A DNA stretch of 64,000 nucleotides from an uncultured Treponema sp. (GCA_947166355.1 CAMVDX010000011.1:1-64000), one strand, 5' to 3'; shown: positions 37,106-45,838, numbered from the stretch's first letter. The notes: a model not told the origin generated them from the sequence alone. A program made the numbers and translations.

Positions 37106-38206
37106 ATGCCGTTTTTATATCAAACTTTTTACAATTTCCGAAATCTTAAAAATGATACGATAGACCTTTCGAATAGAGAGGTCTATTTTGTCGGTGAAAA
37201 CGGGCAGGGCAAGAGTAACATTCTTGAATCACTTTATTATGCTGCGTATGGAATTTCTTTTAGAACTCATGTTGATGGTCAGATTGTAAAAAAGGGTGAA
37301 AAAAATTTCAGTGTTAATTCAATGTACAGAAAAGGTGAAGATGATGTTCAAAAGATTTCTGTAATTTTTGAAAATAACAAAAAACGAATAGAAAAAAACG
37401 GAAGAAAAATTCAGGATAGAAAAGAGCTTATTAATACAATACCGTGCATTCTTTTTTGTCATGATGATTTAAGATTTGCAACCGGCGAACCGGAGGCACG
37501 CAGATTTTTTATAGACCAGTCACTTACACTTTATGATTCAACTTACATTGATGATTTAAGAAATTACAAAAAAATTTTAAAGAGTAGAAATTTAATTTTA
37601 AAAAATCATCAGTATGATATGCTTGATGTTTATGACAGTCAGCTTGCACAATACGGTTTGATTATTCAGGAAAAACGTAAAAAAGCAGTTTTTCTTTTTA
37701 ATCAAATTTTTGGAAAAGTTTTTGCAGAGATTACAGGCATAGAAGGACTTTCTATAAGTTATCATCCGTCGTGGAAAGAACAGGATTTGGAAGGTCAAAA
37801 AATTTTTCCTGCTTCGCAGGATATTTTAAATTTACTTATAACTAACCGTGAACGAGATAAGAATCTTGAAACAACTTTATCCGGCCCGCACCGTGATCGA
37901 ATAGATTTTGTAATGGATCATCATCTTTTTATTCCTACTGCTTCAACCGGACAGTGTCGTTTAATTTCACTTTTATTGCGGGTTGCCCAATCAATTTATT
38001 ATACTCGCGCGACTGGCCTTCGGCCAGTACTTTTAATGGACGATGTTCTTCTTGAACTGGATCCTGATAAAAGAGCAAAATTAACAGCAATGCTTCCGGA
38101 ATATGATCAGCTCTTTTGTACATTTTTACCGGGCGAACCTTATGAAAGGTATATGCACGATACTACAAAAATTTATAAAATAAAAAACGGTGAATGGTAT
38201 GAATGA
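37106..38206 (+). CDS. recF: DNA repair and recombination protein RecF
   Basis: A 366-residue SMC-like ATPase that helps load RecA at gaps with RecO and RecR. Walker A is VGENGQGKSNILES at about 29-42, the signature region is LSGPHRDRIDF, and Walker B is LLMDDVLLELDPDKR near the C-terminus. Length matches the family. It lies downstream of dnaN as in many bacteria. Its last bases overlap the start of the DUF721 gene (start at 38199, stop at 38206), implying translational coupling. Confidence 0.95.
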   Translation: MPFLYQTFYNFRNLKNDTIDLSNREVYFVGENGQGKSNILESLYYAAYGISFRTHVDGQIVKKGEKNFSVNSMYRKGEDDVQKISVIFENNKKRIEKNGRKIQDRKELINTIPCILFCHDDLRFATGEPEARRFFIDQSLTLYDSTYIDDLRNYKKILKSRNLILKNHQYDMLDVYDSQLAQYGLIIQEKRKKAVFLFNQIFGKVFAEITGIEGLSISYHPSWKEQDLEGQKIFPASQDILNLLITNRERDKNLETTLSGPHRDRIDFVMDHHLFIPTASTGQCRLISLLLRVAQSIYYTRATGLRPVLLMDDVLLELDPDKRAKLTAMLPEYDQLFCTFLPGEPYERYMHDTTKIYKIKNGEWYE

Positions 38207-38798
38207 AAAAATAATTTCCGCCGCCGACATTATGATGCAGGTAGCCAATATAGGAACTTCAGAAGCAAATGAAATTTGTACTGTCTGGAAAAAAGTTGTT
38301 TCTGGTGTTCATTCTATAAAACATGAGAATGAAGATAGCGAAAAAAGAATGCCGATTGGCGAAAGACTTGCCGGAAATACACGGGTTATAGATTTGAAAA
38401 ATGGAGTTCTGTTAGTTGAGACTGACCATCCCGGCTGGATACAGTATTTGAGAATGTATCAGAAATTTATTATCAATGGTCTTAAGATGAATTTGCCAGA
38501 ATTGAAAATCAGTTCTTTTGCTTTTAGGGTTGCGGGTGAAAAAATAAGTCTTAGTGAAACCTATGAACAACAGCTTGCAAAATCTCGTAAAGAACAGGCG
38601 GCTGCACTTGAAAGACAGGAACAAGAACTTGCAGAATATGAAAAAAAATCAAGAGGCTCAGAAAAGCAGAATTCTAAAAATTTTTCCGCCGCTGCAAGCA
38701 GCGGTTCTAAAAATTCGTCATCTTCATTGCCTCCTGAGCTTCTTGCTAAATTTGACAGTATTCGCAAGAGTATGTTGACCAATTCCGATAATAAATGA
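38199..38798 (+). CDS. DUF721 (DciA-like) protein
   Basis: A 199-residue protein. The frame allows a GTG at 38190, but the ATG at 38199, overlapping the recF stop, is preferred. The N-terminal two thirds match DUF721: AGNTRVIDLKNGVLLVETDH and PGWIQYLRMYQKFIINGLKM. This is the KH-like fold of DciA, the ancestral replicative-helicase loading factor of bacteria that lack DnaC. The C-terminal third is a charged, Ser-rich, probably disordered coiled-coil-like tail, longer than typical. Its position beside recF and dnaN fits a replication role, which here rests on context and family. Confidence 0.85.
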   Translation: MNEKIISAADIMMQVANIGTSEANEICTVWKKVVSGVHSIKHENEDSEKRMPIGERLAGNTRVIDLKNGVLLVETDHPGWIQYLRMYQKFIINGLKMNLPELKISSFAFRVAGEKISLSETYEQQLAKSRKEQAAALERQEQELAEYEKKSRGSEKQNSKNFSAAASSGSKNSSSSLPPELLAKFDSIRKSMLTNSDNK

Positions 38799-38863
38799 TA
38801 TATTTTATTACTATTTTTGAATTCTTTTGAAAATTAAAATTATTGATATAAGGAGTACGTTCC

Positions 38864-39019
38864 ATGAAAAGAACATATCAACCAAGCAAAGTAAAACGCA
38901 ACAGAAAATTTGGCTTCAGAGCTCGTATGGCAACAAAGGGCGGACGTAAAGTTTTGGCTCGCAGACGTGCAAAGGGTCGCGCAAAACTTTCAGTTTCTGA
39001 CGAAAAGAAGAAGTACTAA
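38864..39019 (+). CDS. rpmH: Ribosomal protein bL34
   Basis: A short 51-residue gene with the full bL34 signature: [20 protein letters not shown] at the start and [20 protein letters not shown] next. It ends with a small acidic-basic tail, SDEKKKY, slightly longer than the E. coli protein. A strong AAGGAG site lies 10 bases before the ATG. It precedes rnpA by 10 bases in the universal rpmH-rnpA-yidD-yidC order. Its own promoter probably lies in the 65-bp gap after the DUF721 gene. Confidence 0.97.
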   Translation: MKRTYQPSKVKRNRKFGFRARMATKGGRKVLARRRAKGRAKLSVSDEKKKY

Positions 39020-39029
39020 TTTTTTAGGG

Positions 39030-39392
39030 ATGGAAACAGACTTGATAAAAACGGGATTTTTTAAACGTGAAGAGCGGATAAAGAATCCCGCTGATTTTAA
39101 GAAACTGTTTAAAAACGGAAAAAAGATAAGTATTCCGGGTGCAAAGCTTTTCTATTTAGAAAACGGACTTGGAATGAATCGTGTCGGTTTTCCTTTGATG
39201 CGCGGCTACGGTAACGCGGTCGAAAGGAACTTATCAAAAAGATACAGCCGTGAAGTCTATCGATTACTAAAATCACATCTGAACACCGGATATGACATGT
39301 TGTTTTTAATATATCCCGGAAATGATTCGTTCTACTCGCGATGTGATCAAATTCGTTTATTGTGTCAAAAGGCAGGATTAATTCAGGAATAA
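39030..39392 (+). CDS. rnpA: Ribonuclease P protein component
   Basis: A 120-residue basic protein that assists the RNase P RNA in maturing tRNA 5' ends. The longer open frame from 38910 reads through rpmH out of frame, so the ATG at 39030 is used, with an AGGG just before it. The family RNR-type motif is present as [20 protein letters not shown]. The usual beta strand NRVGFPL also appears. It is directly followed by yidD after four bases, forming the conserved biogenesis operon. Confidence 0.93.
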   Translation: METDLIKTGFFKREERIKNPADFKKLFKNGKKISIPGAKLFYLENGLGMNRVGFPLMRGYGNAVERNLSKRYSREVYRLLKSHLNTGYDMLFLIYPGNDSFYSRCDQIRLLCQKAGLIQE

Positions 39393-39396
39393 GGCT

Positions 39397-39654
39397 ATGT
39401 TGAATTTTTTGGTCGGCCGTATTATTAGTGCCATTAAAAAATTTTTCACTAAGTTTTTCTGTTTTTTAATTCGTGCTTATCAAATTTGTATTTCGCCATT
39501 GCATGGGCCAACCTGCAGATTTACTCCCACTTGTTCTGCATACGCGCTTGAAGCAATTCAAAAATACGGACCTGGTAAGGGTCTTTTACTTTCAATTAAA
39601 CGAGTTCTCAAATGCAATCCATTTCACGAAGGCGGATACGACCCAGTTCCCTAA
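39397..39654 (+). CDS. yidD: Membrane protein insertion efficiency factor YidD
   Basis: An 85-residue protein that assists YidC-dependent membrane insertion. The family core is present: [20 protein letters not shown] then [13 protein letters not shown] and the final [12 protein letters not shown]. An amphipathic N-terminal helix anchors it to the membrane. It lies between rnpA and yidC as usual. A TAACGAACGTTCGT palindrome begins right at the stop codon (39652-39665). Confidence 0.95.
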   Translation: MLNFLVGRIISAIKKFFTKFFCFLIRAYQICISPLHGPTCRFTPTCSAYALEAIQKYGPGKGLLLSIKRVLKCNPFHEGGYDPVP

Positions 39655-39721
39655 CGAACGTTCGTAAGTTATCCGCTTAAAACTGCTTACAGCGGTTTAC
39701 ACAACACAGGAGACAAAAAAC

Positions 39722-41557
39722 GTGGATAAGAATACTATTTGGGCGATTGTCCTTTCTACACTTGTAATTATTGCTTCTTATCTGATTTTGCCTAAGTTTT
39801 TCCCTGGATTAAATCCGGCTTTTGGAAGACAGGCAGCTCAGGTACAGACTGAACAGGCTGATGATGCAGAACCACAGGAGCTTGATCTTTCTGGTATGGA
39901 AGATAATGCAGCAGTTTTTGCTGATGCAGATTTGGAAGAAGATGAAACAGAAGCTTCTGAAAATGAACAGCCTGCCCTGATTGAGCAGAAATATACTATT
40001 AGAACTGATAAAGTAGAGGCCATCTTTACAAATAAGGGTGGAGATATTATCAGCTATAAGCTGCTCGACCATAAGGATATGGATACAAATGATTTTGTTC
40101 AGCTTTCTGATAACATCAATAACAAGAACAGAACCTGCGCAATTGCATTTGGCGGTGCAGATGCAAAAATCATTGATGAAATCTTCAATACAGAAATCAC
40201 TGATAAAACAATTACATTTACAAAAACAATGAATGTAAGCGGCAAGAAAACAACTCTCCGTAAGGTTTATACTTTTATGGATGGAGAATATGTTTTCAAG
40301 CTGGATGTTTTAATTCACACAGCTGATACTACTGGCCTTGATATTGGAGGAACTTCTTATACAATCAGAACTTCTCCACAGATTGGTCCGCACTATGATC
40401 CTAAACAGAACCGCTACGAACGTCGAGAGTTCATTGCTTACAATGGTCAGAAATATAAAAAGATTATGTTGAGCAATGGTCAATTTAAAGACTATGGAAA
40501 GGATTTTATCTGGAGCGGTATTGCCGGTAAATATTTCGTTGAGCTTGTAATTCCGGCCGAAGCTGAAAAGATTAGTGGAGTTCATTATTCTTCTAATGTA
40601 GAAGTAAATAATTATGCAAATGCTCAGGCTTTGATTGGTCGTACAGCGTTTACAGGTTCTGATATTTCTGATACTTACTATATGTATTTTGGACCTCGTA
40701 ATGATAAGGATCTTAAGCGCTACAACATTGCAGAAAATAACGGCTGGAATCTTGGTGGTAAAAAAGTTAGTCAGGCTTTACAGACAAGCGGCTGGCTTAA
40801 CTGGCTTGAAAAGATTCTTAAGGTTGTGCTTGAGTTCTTGAATAAGCTTGTTCATAACTGGGGTATTTCAATCATCATTATGACTATCCTTCTTAAAGTG
40901 ATTATGTTCCCGCTTTCTAAAAAGCAGTCGCTCGGTTCACTTAAGATGCAGGAGCTTCAGCCAAAAATGAAGGCTCTTCAGGAAAAATATAAGAATGATC
41001 AGCAGAAGCTTCAGCAGGAAACTTCTAAGCTTTATCAGCAGGCTGGTTATAATCCTGCAAGCGGATGTCTTCCAATGTTGTTCCAGTTCCTCGTGCTCTT
41101 TGCAATGTATAATCTGTTCAATAACTACTTTGAGTTCCGCGGAGCTATGTTTATTCCTCACTGGATTCCAGATCTTTCTACTGGAGATGTTGTAAAGACT
41201 TTCAATTTCAACATTCCGCTTCTTGGAAATCAGCTTCGTCTTTTGCCTGTAATTTATGTGGCAACTCAGTTGTTATCTGGTAAGATTACTCAGTATGGTC
41301 AGACTGCTGCACCTGGTCAGAGTCAGACTACAATGAAGTTTATGATGTACGGTATGCCTCTTATGTTCTTCTTTATGTTCTATAATGCACCGTCTGGACT
41401 TTTGTTGTACTGGCTTACAAGTAATGTTCTTCAGATTTTCCAGCAGTTGATTATCAACAAGATGATGAAGGAAAAAAGAGCAGAAAAAGAAAACGTTGGA
41501 TTTACTGCAAAAGAACAGAAAACACTTCCACCTAAGGCTAAGGGAAAGAAAAAGTGA
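39722..41557 (+). CDS. yidC: Membrane protein insertase YidC
   Basis: A 611-residue insertase. The start is GTG with an AGGAG site about 11 bases upstream. A first membrane helix (residues about 5-22) is followed by a large periplasmic beta domain, as in Gram-negative YidC (about 45-350). The conserved insertase core is WGISIIIMTILLKVIMFPLS with the groove lysine, the cytoplasmic coiled hairpin KKQSLGSLKMQELQPKMKAL and MLFQFLVLFAMYNLF. Five membrane helices in all. The C-terminus is lysine-rich (LPPKAKGKKK), able to contact the ribosome. The stop codon lies within a family B repeat. Confidence 0.96.
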   Translation: MDKNTIWAIVLSTLVIIASYLILPKFFPGLNPAFGRQAAQVQTEQADDAEPQELDLSGMEDNAAVFADADLEEDETEASENEQPALIEQKYTIRTDKVEAIFTNKGGDIISYKLLDHKDMDTNDFVQLSDNINNKNRTCAIAFGGADAKIIDEIFNTEITDKTITFTKTMNVSGKKTTLRKVYTFMDGEYVFKLDVLIHTADTTGLDIGGTSYTIRTSPQIGPHYDPKQNRYERREFIAYNGQKYKKIMLSNGQFKDYGKDFIWSGIAGKYFVELVIPAEAEKISGVHYSSNVEVNNYANAQALIGRTAFTGSDISDTYYMYFGPRNDKDLKRYNIAENNGWNLGGKKVSQALQTSGWLNWLEKILKVVLEFLNKLVHNWGISIIIMTILLKVIMFPLSKKQSLGSLKMQELQPKMKALQEKYKNDQQKLQQETSKLYQQAGYNPASGCLPMLFQFLVLFAMYNLFNNYFEFRGAMFIPHWIPDLSTGDVVKTFNFNIPLLGNQLRLLPVIYVATQLLSGKITQYGQTAAPGQSQTTMKFMMYGMPLMFFFMFYNAPSGLLLYWLTSNVLQIFQQLIINKMMKEKRAEKENVGFTAKEQKTLPPKAKGKKK

Positions 41558-41637
41558 TTTCGATACGCCCTTCGGGCTACTCAATCACCGGTGGTTGGAG
41601 TAGTACGGTGCAAAAGCACCTATCGTATCGAAACCAC
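41555..41637. repeat. Family B compound hairpin between yidC and jag
   Basis: Outer arms tttcgatacg (41558-41567) and cgtatcgaaa (41624-41633) pair perfectly. Inside are the hairpins gcccttcgggc (41567-41577) and ggtgcaaaagcacc (41607-41620). gtggtt (41591-41596) and aaccac (41632-41637) are the family-wide ends. The element overlaps the yidC stop codon. Confidence 0.75.
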
Positions 41638-41670
41638 ATGTGATGATGACTATTATAGGAGATAAATAAA

Positions 41671-42372
41671 ATGACTTACGAGTTTGAAGGAAAAACTGAA
41701 AAAGAAGCTATTGAAATGGCTGTAAACGAGCTTGGTCTTGAAAGAGATCAGTTTGATGTTGAGATTCTTGAAACACAGAAAAATTCACTTTTTAAAAAAG
41801 GTTATGTAAAAATCAGAGTTCATACTCTTGATGATAGTGAAGGCAGTTCAAGCTGGGCAGGAAGCGCATCTGAAGAAAAGCATTCTCGTCTTGTTGCAGA
41901 TCCACTCCCACAGGGTGAGTTTGAGCAGAAGCTCATTGAGTTCATCCAGAATGTAGTTGAAAAAATGGGTTACGATGTAAAGATTGAAGTTTCTTACCGA
42001 GAGGAAAAGAAGCTTGGTATTCGTCTTGATTCTTCTTATTCTTCAATTCTTATTGGACGTAAAGGTAAGAATCTTGATGCTCTTCAGCTGCTTGCCAACA
42101 TTTACGCTGGCCGTCTTGGTCACGAAGAAGTTCGCGTAATTCTTGATACAGAAAATTACAGAATTAGACGTGAGGAGACACTTGTTCGTCTTGCATATAC
42201 AACAGCAGATAAGGTTAGACTTTCACATAATTCTATTTTGCTTGAGCCGATGAATCCGTTTGAGCGCCGTCTTATTCATACAACTTTGAATGATATTCCA
42301 GATGTAGAAACAAAGAGTGAAGGTGAGGGCGTATTTAAGCAGGTCCGCGTTCTTTATAAAGGAATCCGCTAA
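41671..42372 (+). CDS. jag: Jag/KhpB RNA-binding protein (SpoIIIJ-associated)
   Basis: A 233-residue RNA-binding protein with three parts. A Jag-N domain lies at about 1-52 (TYEFEGKTEKEAIEMAVNEL, ending in SLFKKGYVKIRV). The KH-II domain has the signature IGRKGKNLDALQLLANIYAG, and the R3H domain near the C-terminus has MNPFERRLIHTTLND. A short Ser-rich linker joins the Jag-N and KH domains. The protein is linked with YidC and cell elongation or division in other bacteria and occupies its usual position after yidC. Its TAA stop overlaps the ATG of the next gene by one base. Confidence 0.94.
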   Translation: MTYEFEGKTEKEAIEMAVNELGLERDQFDVEILETQKNSLFKKGYVKIRVHTLDDSEGSSSWAGSASEEKHSRLVADPLPQGEFEQKLIEFIQNVVEKMGYDVKIEVSYREEKKLGIRLDSSYSSILIGRKGKNLDALQLLANIYAGRLGHEEVRVILDTENYRIRREETLVRLAYTTADKVRLSHNSILLEPMNPFERRLIHTTLNDIPDVETKSEGEGVFKQVRVLYKGIR

Positions 42373-43202
42373 TGGGATTAAGATTTAACAACAAACTATC
42401 GTTAGTTAGGAAACTAACCACTGTCGTTGTTGCAGGCGTTTTTTTCGGAGGCTTTTGTTTTTCTGGAGAAAACGCTAAAGCAAAAGAACTTGTAAGTTCT
42501 CAGTATTATAATGCTCTTATTTCAAAGGGTACTGTTTCTGAATATCGGGATGACGGTTCTAAAGGATTTAAGCTTCTTCCAAAGTCTGTTTATGATGATA
42601 AAATAAACGAAAGCCAGATTGTTAAGGAAGAAAAAAATTACCCTTATACTTATGAAGGGCTTTACCTTCTTTCAAAAAATGATTTGCTTGCAAATGGAAA
42701 ATCCGGAAAAAGTACAATTACGATTGATGATGTTTCAGTTGTTGTGCGTTCGGTTTCTAAGATGCAGGGAATGATGTATTATTCGACAACAAAAAAGAAA
42801 GAATGTGTTTTGTATGAAAAAGCCTATATGATTAAGGGCAATGGTGACAAAACAAAAATTGCAGACCAGAATACAGGAAATGCAGACGGCCAGGTTTCAT
42901 ACTGTCTTCAGGATGATAACAGCTTTGGTGTGAATACTTATAAGCTTTCTTATTTTCAGAAAGAAGACACTTTGCTTTGTCGTTTTGAAATTCTTGATAA
43001 AATGGGACTCGGTCCTTTCAATGCAATCTATCCGGGAAAAATGGTTATCAATATTCTTGTGATTGATTGTGGAGATGACCTTCTGCTTTATTTGAATACT
43101 GATTTGGACAGCATAAAATTTCCAGGCATTAAGGGTCAGATAACTGATTCAATGTCCAGCCGAATGGATGCTGTTTACAAATGGTTTATAACTCAATTCT
43201 AA
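42372..43202 (+). CDS. Secreted protein of unknown function
   Basis: A 276-residue protein. The N-terminus RKLTTVVVAGVFFGGFCFSG is a signal peptide-like or membrane-anchoring segment. The mature part has a mixed alpha/beta pattern with segments LLPKSVYDDKIN, YEGLYLLSKNDLLA and MVINILVIDCGDDLLLYLN, and a C-terminal helix. I cannot assign a family with confidence. The ATG overlaps the jag stop (taatg), so it is co-translated with jag, and the PPIase gene follows 11 bases later. An envelope role is therefore plausible. The leader codons contain the repeated 10-mer CGTTAGTTAG (42400-42409). Confidence 0.7.
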   Translation: MGLRFNNKLSLVRKLTTVVVAGVFFGGFCFSGENAKAKELVSSQYYNALISKGTVSEYRDDGSKGFKLLPKSVYDDKINESQIVKEEKNYPYTYEGLYLLSKNDLLANGKSGKSTITIDDVSVVVRSVSKMQGMMYYSTTKKKECVLYEKAYMIKGNGDKTKIADQNTGNADGQVSYCLQDDNSFGVNTYKLSYFQKEDTLLCRFEILDKMGLGPFNAIYPGKMVINILVIDCGDDLLLYLNTDLDSIKFPGIKGQITDSMSSRMDAVYKWFITQF

Positions 43203-43213
43203 GAGGAAAAAAA

Positions 43214-44254
43214 ATGAAACTTAAAAAAACTATAATTGCAGGACTTATGGCATTTGTAGCATTGACAACTTGCACGGCCGCAGGTTCAAAGGGGAAAAAC
43301 ATGGAAGCATTAAAAGGAAAGGAAGGCGTATTTGCCGTTCTTGAAACAGAAAAAGGAACAATTATTCTTAACCTTTTTTACAAAGAAACACCTATGACAG
43401 TTTCAAACTTTGTTGGTCTTGCAGAGGGAACTCTGGATGCAGCAAAAGGAAAACCTTTTTATAATGGTTTGAAATTTCATCGTGTAATTGCTGATTTTAT
43501 GATTCAGGGTGGTGATCCACAGGGTAATGGTACTGGTGGTCCTGGTTATAAGTTCGCTGATGAATTTGTTGAAGGATATATTTTTGATAAGCCAGGTAAG
43601 CTTGCTATGGCAAACAGCGGTGCAAATACAAACGGAAGTCAGTTCTTTATTACTCATGTTCCAACAGACTGGCTTAACTACAAGCACACAATTTTTGGTG
43701 AAGTTCTCGAAGGACAGGACGTTGTAAATAAGGTTGCACAGGGAGACACCATTAAGTCTCTTACAATTGTTCGTCAGGGAAAAGAAGCTGAGGCATTCAA
43801 GGTAACTCAGGCAAGCTTTGATAAGCTTAAGACTGAAGGTGCAAAGAAAGCTGCAACTTTCAAAGAAGAAATGGCAAAGAAAACAATTGCAAAAGTAATT
43901 GAAGGCTGTGAAAAAGCAAGCAACGGAACTTATTATAAGATTCTCAAGCAGGGTTCCGGCTCTGTTTGCGGAAAAGGAAAGAAAGTTACTGTTGAATATA
44001 AAGGATATCTTCCTGATGGTCAGATTTTTGATGCATCAAGAGAATTCCATCCACAGGGACATGAGCCTATTGAATTTACAACAGCTGGTGGACAAATGAT
44101 TCCGGGCTTTGATGCAATGGTTCAGGAAATGAAATATGGTGAAACACGTAAAATGGTAATTCCACCTGAGCTCGCTTATGGCAGCTATGGTGTTCCACAG
44201 GCTGGAATTCTAGGTGATTCTTATATCTGTTTTGATGTTACTCTGGTGAAGTAA
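43214..44254 (+). CDS. Dual-domain peptidyl-prolyl isomerase: cyclophilin fused to FKBP
   Basis: A 346-residue putative lipoprotein. The frame is open from 43181, but the ATG at 43214 has an AGAGG site and starts a signal peptide ending LTTC (Cys20). The cyclophilin domain (about 38-195) contains FHRVIADFMIQGGDPQGNGT, GSQFFITHVPTDWL and YKHTIFGEV. A helical linker of about 55 residues follows. The FKBP domain (about 255-346) contains VTVEYKGYLPDGQIFDASRE and GGQMIPGFDAMVQEMKYGE. Both catalytic cores look intact. Two unrelated isomerase families in one chain is rare and known as a dual-family immunophilin. It probably folds exported proteins at the membrane. Confidence 0.92.
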   Translation: MKLKKTIIAGLMAFVALTTCTAAGSKGKNMEALKGKEGVFAVLETEKGTIILNLFYKETPMTVSNFVGLAEGTLDAAKGKPFYNGLKFHRVIADFMIQGGDPQGNGTGGPGYKFADEFVEGYIFDKPGKLAMANSGANTNGSQFFITHVPTDWLNYKHTIFGEVLEGQDVVNKVAQGDTIKSLTIVRQGKEAEAFKVTQASFDKLKTEGAKKAATFKEEMAKKTIAKVIEGCEKASNGTYYKILKQGSGSVCGKGKKVTVEYKGYLPDGQIFDASREFHPQGHEPIEFTTAGGQMIPGFDAMVQEMKYGETRKMVIPPELAYGSYGVPQAGILGDSYICFDVTLVK

Positions 44255-44262
44255 GCCATAAT

Positions 44263-44358
44263 AGATTGCCGCGTCGCTCACTGCGTTCGCTCCTCGCAAT
44301 GACATTTTTGTCTTGCAGGAGCGATTTTTTTGTCATTGCGAGCGGGGCGAAGCAATCT
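44263..44358. repeat. Two family A repeats, opposite orientation
   Basis: The first copy begins agattgccgcgtcgctcact (44263-44303). The second begins gtcattgcgagcggggcgaa and ends aatct (44332-44358). Between them is a T-rich segment (gcgattttttt). The right copy runs into the metF stop codon, which reads tag at its boundary. As a pair they can form a long hairpin between convergent genes. Confidence 0.8.
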
Positions 44359-45253
44359 ATATAATCGGCGGAACGTCGAAAAGGCTCTTTGTTGCTTCGT
44401 AAATTTTTTTGGCAACAAGAGGGTTGTTCATAGTGTAAAGGTGGATTCCTGAAACACCGTGAGTTACAAGATCAACAATCTGGTCTATGGCGTAGGCAAT
44501 GCCTGCGTCGCGGATTGCATCCGGATGGTCAGCATAGCGATCCATCATATCTGTAAACTTTTTTGGAAGCACGGCATTTGTCATGCTTACCATTCGTTCA
44601 ATTGATTTCTTATTAGTTGCCGGCATGATTCCGGCTTCGATTGGAACATTAATTCCTTTAATCTGGCAGCGTTCAAGGAAGCGATAAAACTGTTCATTAT
44701 CAAAAAACAATTGTGAAAGCAAATGGGAAGCTCCGGCATCAACTTTCTTTTTCAGATAATCAATATCTTCATAAACATTTTTTGACTGTGGATGAAGCTC
44801 TGGATAACAGGCTCCGAAAATTTTAAATTGTTTTCCGTCTGTACGTTTTGAGTCAAAATCTTTGATAAACGAAATGAGGTCGCTGGCATGAAGAAATTCA
44901 TTTGCAGGTTCTTTGCTTTCAACTTTATCTCCACGGAGGGCGAGAATATTGTCAATTCCTGCCTGCTGAAACTGTTCCAGAACAAACTGAGCGTCCTTGC
45001 GGGTCATATTAAGAACCGGCATATGAATCACAGATTCTACACCACAGACATCTTTGATATGCTTTGCAATCTCTACAGAATTATTACAGTTCTCACTGCC
45101 GCCGGCTCCAAAGGTTACAGAAATAAAATCCGGTTTAAGGCCTTTAAGCTCATCGAGTGTAGAATAAATTGTATCGATGGGCATGTTCTTTTTTGGAGGA
45201 AAAACTTCAAAAGAGAAAATTGTTTTATTACTGAAAGCTGCTTCGTTAATCAT
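44357..45253 (-). CDS. metF: Methylenetetrahydrofolate reductase
   Basis: A 298-residue FAD-dependent TIM-barrel enzyme that reduces 5,10-methylene-THF to 5-methyl-THF for methionine synthesis. Recognisable segments are FSFEVFPPKKNMPIDTIYST, DFISVTFGAGGS, NILALRGDK, LSQLFFDNEQFYRFLERCQI and IEAGIMPATNKKS. Length matches E. coli MetF. The stop codon lies exactly at the edge of a family A repeat (…ata tag attgcttc), giving a C-terminus DVPPII. No S-box or other methionine riboswitch was seen upstream. Confidence 0.95.
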   Translation of the reverse strand: MINEAAFSNKTIFSFEVFPPKKNMPIDTIYSTLDELKGLKPDFISVTFGAGGSENCNNSVEIAKHIKDVCGVESVIHMPVLNMTRKDAQFVLEQFQQAGIDNILALRGDKVESKEPANEFLHASDLISFIKDFDSKRTDGKQFKIFGACYPELHPQSKNVYEDIDYLKKKVDAGASHLLSQLFFDNEQFYRFLERCQIKGINVPIEAGIMPATNKKSIERMVSMTNAVLPKKFTDMMDRYADHPDAIRDAGIAYAIDQIVDLVTHGVSGIHLYTMNNPLVAKKIYEATKSLFDVPPII

Positions 45254-45409
45254 AAATGTTATTATATAAAGAAACGTTATTAATGTGAAGTTAATACCTT
45301 GGATACGTTTATATTTGTATCAGAAGCCGTGTTCGGAAGCTATAACCCTAAGTCATGATAGGAAGCTGTAATTCGAAATACATAATATAATCTCAATTTT
45401 TTAAACAGA

Positions 45410-45838
45410 TTAAATATAATAAATATAGTCAGCTTCTGAATATGATTTATCATTTTGTGCAATATCTTCAAGTGTCACTGAATCGACGTATTTATTCGTA
45501 GATTGTTCAAAATCATCCCAGAACTTTTTAATTCCGTTATTTTCTTCGAGATTGTCGATTGAAATTTTTGGGGAAAGGTCGCCTTCGAGAACTCGGAGAA
45601 TTTCTCCTGCTGTATAATTTTCTGGTTTACGGATAAGTTTATAGCCACCGTTAGTTCCGCGTAATGCTGCAACCAGGCCAGCTTTGCTAAGTTGAATCAT
45701 TATTTGTTCCAGATATTTTGTTGAAAGTTTATGCTGAATAGCAAGTGTTTTCAGTGAAACATATTTTTCAGGATTTGCACCTGCTAAATAACTCATTATC
45801 AAGAGTGCATACTGTCCGCGTGTTGAAATTTTAAACAT
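45410..45838 (-). CDS. Rrf2 family transcriptional regulator without Fe-S cysteines
   Basis: A 142-residue regulator. The frame starts at a TTG (45850), but the ATG at 45838 follows a TTGGAGGA site and is chosen. The winged HTH is STRGQYALLIMSYLAGANPE and LSTKYLEQIMIQLSKAGLVA, then GTNGGYKLIRKPENYTAGEI, matching Rrf2/CymR. The region where IscR and NsrR carry three cysteines has none, so it does not hold a classical Fe-S cluster and is more like CymR, a cysteine-metabolism repressor. It is divergent from the alpha/beta hydrolase gene across an inverted-repeat operator. Its target is inferred to be itself and perhaps that gene. Confidence 0.9.
   Translation of the reverse strand: MFKISTRGQYALLIMSYLAGANPEKYVSLKTLAIQHKLSTKYLEQIMIQLSKAGLVAALRGTNGGYKLIRKPENYTAGEILRVLEGDLSPKISIDNLEENNGIKKFWDDFEQSTNKYVDSVTLEDIAQNDKSYSEADYIYYI

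Noticed and set aside
38910..39029. N-terminal extension of RnpA
   Set aside because: It reads through rpmH in another frame; the ATG at 39030 matches the family length.
45254..45409. Methionine/SAM riboswitch near metF
   Set aside because: No S-box-like conserved core or terminator pair is visible in the short metF upstream region.
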